DNA of 64,000 bases. Origin: Paraescarpia echinospica (taxonomy: Eukaryota > Annelida > Polychaeta > Sabellida > Siboglinidae). Location: the NCBI GenBank assembly GCA_020002185.1, contig CM034533.1, forward strand, positions 41,413,116-41,477,115, given 5' to 3'. Positions 59,270 through 64,000 of this stretch are shown one piece after another. Position numbers and translations under genes: made by a program. Every line of letters begins with the position of its first letter. The first letter of the stretch is position 1. The notes under the pieces were generated by a model. It was given only the letters and a program-made list of their open reading frames with translations, was not told the DNA's origin and did no database searches.

Positions 59270-59472
59270 AAGTTGGTGATGTGAACGTCATGTCTTAACA
59301 TTTAAACTACTTAGTGTCTTGTCTATGTCAAAATACTAATGTATGGTCACTATATACTTTGCTTAGATTATATTCCTAATATATATAATAATTCATGTAA
59401 CAAAAATATATATTTATAAAATATACCAAGTGTGTCAAGTCCTCTGTTATGTTACGTTTGTCAAATCCTGTG

Positions 59473-59517
<45 letters not shown>

Positions 59518-60140
59518 TGTAAATAACATGATGATCAACATTTCCAATCGGTGATTGATCGTGATCGATCATGAGATACAATTTATGTGCACATCACTAG
59601 TGATGGAGTTAAAAATACAAATCTTGTAAATATTTCAAAATCTAAAGGATGAGCGGCAAATGTTTCTTGTTCTAACAATGTAGAGATCTACCACCAAAAC
59701 ATTAATAGGACTTCTTAAAAATATTCCGACGTAATTGCCTGGTTGCACTAACTGCCCATACAATTTTAACCTGTCTAAGATATCAACGCATCAACATCTT
59801 GCGCACAAGCCCATTACGACGATTAGACAACATCATAAATCTTACACTATCCCCCTCCCAACATGCTCCAGTGCACACGCACGCCCGACCGCCTGCCCGC
59901 ACATGCACGTTTGTGTGCACGCACACGCAGGCACTCACCGACGCACGCATGTCTACACACGCACTCATCCAAATACGCACACACGCACGCACGCACGCAG
60001 TTTATCCCCTGCCCTGTTGTCATATATGTCTCCTATGTTGTCCATAATATCATAACAGGGTGTACTATGTTTCCTCTGTTACCATTGTTATGGTAACGAT
60101 GGGACGGTAACAGAGGGGAGACAAACAATGCTCTTTATAT
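59270..60140. other. Non-coding with two microsatellites and a hairpin
   Basis: A (TA)n tract lies at 59475-59511 and a CACG/CACAC-rich tract at 59865-60000. Near 60070-60115, CCTCTGTTACC...GGTAACAGAGG forms an imperfect palindrome that contains a smaller TTACCATTGTTATGGTAA hairpin. No gene. Confidence 0.6.
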
Positions 60141-60144
60141 TATG

Positions 60145-60345
60145 TCCTCCCCAAATAAGTCCTGTGAATTTGATCCATTTCCAACAGTACTGCTAAAGGC
60201 ATGTATCTACGTTATAACAAATATTATAAACGTTGTTCTGGCTGTTTTCCTGATGATTTCAAATACGCCCATGTCACTCCACTTCTTAAGAAGTCATTTC
60301 TGCCTAAACAAGACCTAAACAGTTATAGACAGTTTCATTCAACAG

Positions 60346-60380
<35 letters not shown>

Positions 60381-61050
60381 GTTTCATTCAACAGTTATAG
60401 GTTCACGATGACATTAACTTGAATATTAGTAATGGTAATGTGACTGCATTTACCTTACTAGATCTCTCTGCCGCTTTTGACACGATTGATCACAGTATTC
60501 TCACTGAACGCTCTTTAAAGTGGTACGGCATATCTGACACAGCTCTAAGCTGGTTTTCTTCATACCTAACTGATATATACCAAGCCAACACTGCCAACTT
60601 TATTTGGTGTTCCCAGAGTTCTGTTCTTGGGCCTTTGCTTATTACTATTTACACCACGCCACAAAGCTCTGTAATACAAAGACCTAATGTGGATCATCAT
60701 TTTTATGCTCAGATCTACATTTCGTTGCTATCCAGCTTCGATCATATAGTTCTGACCTACTTTTTGTTCCTAGAGTCAACACTAACATTGGAACTAGGGC
60801 TTTTTTGTTGCTGCACCAACTCTTTGGAATATGCTCCCTCTTAGTGTTAGATCAGTTGCAAATGTTACAATATGCCGTCGTCATTTAAAAACTTATCTTT
60901 ACAACCTTGCTTATCCACCGTAGCTCTCTAGTGCCTTGACCCATCTGTCGACAACTGGAATACTGCTTATGAATTTTGACATTGACCAATCCTGTTACCT
61001 CTGAGCTTGGTTTCTAAGGACTTAGGCGCAACAGAAGTTATATTATTATT
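60145..61050 (+). mobile_element. CR1/L2-like LINE, internally deleted
   Basis: The plus strand shows the RT start: CFPDDFKYAHVTPLLKKS and LNSYRQ near 60245-60330. It is interrupted by a (TA)n insertion with a 20-bp flanking duplication. FTLLDLSAAFDTIDHSIL (about 60460), WFSSYL, SSVLGPLL (about 60620), then directly the 3'-terminal TRAFFVAAPTLWNMLPLSV and RRHLKTYLYN (60790-60910) follow. The segment with the catalytic FADD motif is missing. The tail near 61035 is (ATT)n, the usual end of L2-like elements. Confidence 0.85.
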
Positions 61051-61436
61051 ATTATTTATTGAAATATGCTTGTGTTTGAGGTTCCAATTATCACTCAATC
61101 ACCTCAGATGTTATTATACACTACGCCCATATTTGAAGTGTCGGTTATTTTTATTATGCACTTCTGCATTCTATGGGTAATAATGGCAACAGTAGGGACA
61201 TTTTCTGTTTGCGTCATCATATTTACCAGATGAAATTCATTCACTAAAACTGTTTTATTTTGCGGCCATTTCTGAAAACAAGCATGTGCTGCCAACTGGT
61301 GATTAAAACAAAGTTGATTTTGGGGAAGTGTCAATTTTCACACTAAACAGTGTTATCAGGTAATAGGGGAAAGAATTCATGGGACACGTGTTTGGTTGAA
61401 TTTTTATCGCTATACATTGGCATTAGGGATTTAGAA
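61051..61436. other. Non-coding, nothing recognised
   Basis: Spacer between two LINEs; no motif seen. Confidence 0.4.
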
Positions 61437-64000
61437 TGATAAGCGGCCAGAACCGTCCAGAAAGCAATGGCAAACTACTGGAATGTACACTGCCGAAAAC
61501 CCAGATGAATTCATGATTGCAAAGAGAATCGATATGGGACTCGGTGGTGAGTTCCCCAAGCCAGAAGAGTCCCTAACGGCTATTGGGGAAGAGACAAAAG
61601 CAACCGGGAGTACTACTCAAGCTGATGAAGGCAATTTGCTCGACTGTGCGGAGAAGGGAAAGAAGTTTGGTGGATGGCTAAAAAACAAAACGAGAATAGC
61701 AACTTGGAATGTCCGCATCATGGCGGCTGGAAAAACGGACAATGTTATAGAAGAAGCGAAACAAAATAATATAAGTGTCCTAGGAATAGCAGAACACCGA
61801 TGGGCGGGACAAAGTCATTTTACACCACACGCAGGAGGAAAATTCATATACTCCGGACAAGCAAAGGCAGGACAGGGAGGCGTAGCAATATATCTGAGTA
61901 AACAAATAGCAAGTACAGTACTTGGATACAAACCAGTAAATGACAGAATTCTGAGCATAAGGTTACAAGGAAAAGTGAAGAATATCAAAATAATACAAGT
62001 CTATGCGCCGACATCAACAGCAGAAGAGGAAGAAATAGAAGCTTTTTATACTAATTTGCAAGGTGAAATCCAAGAAATCGGACATCACCATTGTCATGGG
62101 TGATTTTAACGCCAAAGTAGGACAAAGACAAGACGAGATAGAACGAGGAACAATCGGGAAATTTGAATTAGGAGAGAGAAACGAAAGGGGAGAACGACTT
62201 GTTGAGTTCGCCATCGCTAATAACCTCACAATCATAAATACCAATTTCTCAAATCACCCTAGAAGAATCTACACGTGGACATCGCCAGATGGAAAGATTA
62301 GAAATGAGATAGACTACATCATGATACAAAAGAGATGGATATCAGCAATAAGAGGTGCAAGAACACTACCAGGAGCAGACTGTGGATATGATCATGAACT
62401 ACTGATGGCAGAGATGAAACTTAAGTTGAAAGTGGTAAAAGGAGATATGATGTAGAAAATCTGACAGACGAATACACAGTATCTGTGAAGAATCGATTTT
62501 CAACTTTACAGACAATGACAGAAGAAATTGCAAATGATATCAAGACAATTTTCCGAGAAGAAGCGGAAAAACACCTACGGAAGAGAGATAGAGGAAACAC
62601 CAACCCTGGATCAGTATAGAGACATTAAAGAAAATAGCAGAAAGGAAAGAGCTTAAGAAACGCAAAAAAACAAGGAATCGATTAGATTAAGATATAATGA
62701 GATGAACAAATTAATAAAAAAAACTCTGCAGAAGGAACACACAAAAGTATATAGAAGTCAAACATAAGAAAATAGAGGACTGTATGGCAGAAAACCGAAA
62801 CCAAGAAATGTTTAAAGAAATAAAGAACATGACAGGTAAATTCCAGCCCAGACTCGGTGTCATCAAAGATAAAAATGGGAAAACTCTGACTGATACAGAA
62901 CACATAGCCAAAAGATGGAAAGAATATTGTGAAAATATGTACGCACGAGATGGAGACAACAACAACCCACCTGATATGGGAAACGAAGACCAAGACGAGG
63001 ACGATCTCGAACCAATAAGAGATGAGGTGAAATGGGCCATTAATAGTGTAAAAGATGGGAAAAGCTCTGGGTGCGACAACGTACAGGCAGAAATGATAAA
63101 AGCAGCGGAAAAAGAAGGAATAGACATATACCATGCACTGTATAAGAAAATACGGAAGAGTGGAAAATGGCCAGACGACTGGAAGAAATCAATATACATC
63201 CCATTACCAAAGAAAGGAGACCTACAGCTATGCTCCAACTACAGAACCTTATAACTCATTAGCCATGCAAGCAAAATATTGCTGAAAATCATAATGAAAA
63301 GAATGCAAGATAAAATGGAAATGGAAGTGAGCAGTACACAGGCAGGCTTAAGAAAAAACAGAGGCACAAGGGACCACATATTCAATCTGAGAATGTTGAT
63401 TCAGAAATTCAGAGAGATAAATAATGATCTAAGAATATGCTTCATCGGCTATTCCAAGGCTTTCGACTGTGTGAATCATCAGATGATGTGGAAAAGGCTC
63501 AGCGACATGAACTTCCACCCAAAGATAATCGCCCTCTTGAAATCACTTTATAGCAACCAACAAGCAGTAGTCAGGCTGGAAAACACAACTACAAAAACTT
63601 TTACAGTGGGAAAAGGAGTAAGACAAGGGTGTATTTTATCTCCATACCTATTCAATCTCTACACAGAAGACATAATGAAATATGTAGAATTAGATGACAG
63701 AAGTACAATATACGATGAAGTGAATATTCATGGACATAGAATCAGAGTCCTACAATACTCAGACGATACCGCACTCCTCTCCACTACAACAATCGGCCTA
63801 ACAAACCTAATCATGTCTGTAAAAGAACACAGTGAGAAAAAGGGCTTGTTACTTAATGTGAAAAAAACAAAGATCATGGACACTGACAAATGCATTCAAA
63901 AAACAGAAATTGCAATCAACGGGGAGCAAGTTGAAAATGTGAACCACTACGAATACCTTGGAGCAAGACTACAAGGAGACGGCAAGACATCATCAGAAAT
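61437..64000 (+). mobile_element. RTE-like LINE with endonuclease and reverse transcriptase, truncated by window end
   Basis: The apurinic-type endonuclease is encoded from about 61680: TRIATWNVRIM, VLGIAEHRW, YSGQAKAGQGGVAIYLS, IQVYAPTS, then after a frameshift near 62085 MGDFNAKVGQ, TWTSPDGKIRNEIDYIM and the AP-endonuclease end (DHELLMAEM, about 62400). The linker is frame-shifted near 62450 and stopped near 62620. The RT follows: SGCDNVQAEMIKAA (about 63075), CSNYRTL, an in-frame TAA at 63252-63254, LISHASKILLKII, IGYSKAFDCVNHQMM, VRQGCILSPYLFNLY and catalytic YSDDTALL (about 63765). It is still open at the window edge. At least four disruptions make it non-autonomous, but it is the youngest-looking LINE here. 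The endonuclease pattern is that of RTE-type elements. Confidence 0.9.

Overview
The window looks like nuclear DNA from a marine invertebrate animal. It is AT-rich, its few genes are split by introns with GT-AG borders and have AATAAA signals, and most of the rest is decayed transposable elements (CR1/L2-like and RTE-like LINEs, tRNA-derived SINEs, hAT-type and Tc1-type DNA elements), satellites and long microsatellites. The mixture fits a mollusc, brachiopod, hemichordate or lancelet. I cannot name the species, and no RNA gene or prokaryotic feature was found.

The centre of interest is an ~8.2-kb head-to-tail tandem duplication: copy A at 14552-22784, copy B at 22785-30534. Each copy carries one intact three-exon gene encoding a predicted 506-residue adaptor. 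The N-terminus resembles the TBK1-binding adaptors AZI2/NAP1 and TBKBP1/SINTBAD. Two coiled-coil segments follow, and the C-terminus holds two UBZ1-type zinc fingers like those of TAX1BP1. Coding sequences differ at 19 of 1521 positions. All ten changes in exon 1 alter the protein, while exon 2 is identical and the zinc fingers are unchanged in protein sequence. The copies share the same downstream LINE and reversed SINE; copy B has lost 532 bp of the LINE.

The second credible gene is on the minus strand at 37604-39464. Its four exons join in frame to give a 165-residue EF-hand protein with an MGC N-terminus suited to myristoylation and palmitoylation. Another EF-hand terminal exon at 31453-31660 has the same splice phase as exon 3 of this gene, so it is either an alternative 3' end or the last exon of a tandem paralogue. 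Large (CT)n and (GACA)n arrays fill two introns of this gene.

Layout: 0-14 kb holds a SINE, short tandem repeats, an SGNH-hydrolase-like exon, a CR1-like LINE, a hAT-type element with GAGTAC-rich ends and a mariner-type MITE. 14.5-30.5 kb is the duplication. 30.8-41 kb holds a 100-bp satellite, the EF-hand exons, dispersed G-rich repeats and microsatellites. 41.6-46 kb holds a SINE, a broken copy of a multicopy invertebrate gene family and a CR1-like 3' end. 47.7-50.1 kb is a LINE split by a hAT-type element with a perfect 8-bp target duplication. 50.6-56.1 kb holds dispersed repeats, a SINE, a ~60-bp-period array, a (GGGA)n tract, nested inverted repeats and a Tc1 remnant. 56.4-59.3 kb is a broken copy of a second multicopy family. 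60.1-64 kb holds a CR1/L2-like LINE and an RTE-like LINE that runs off the window.
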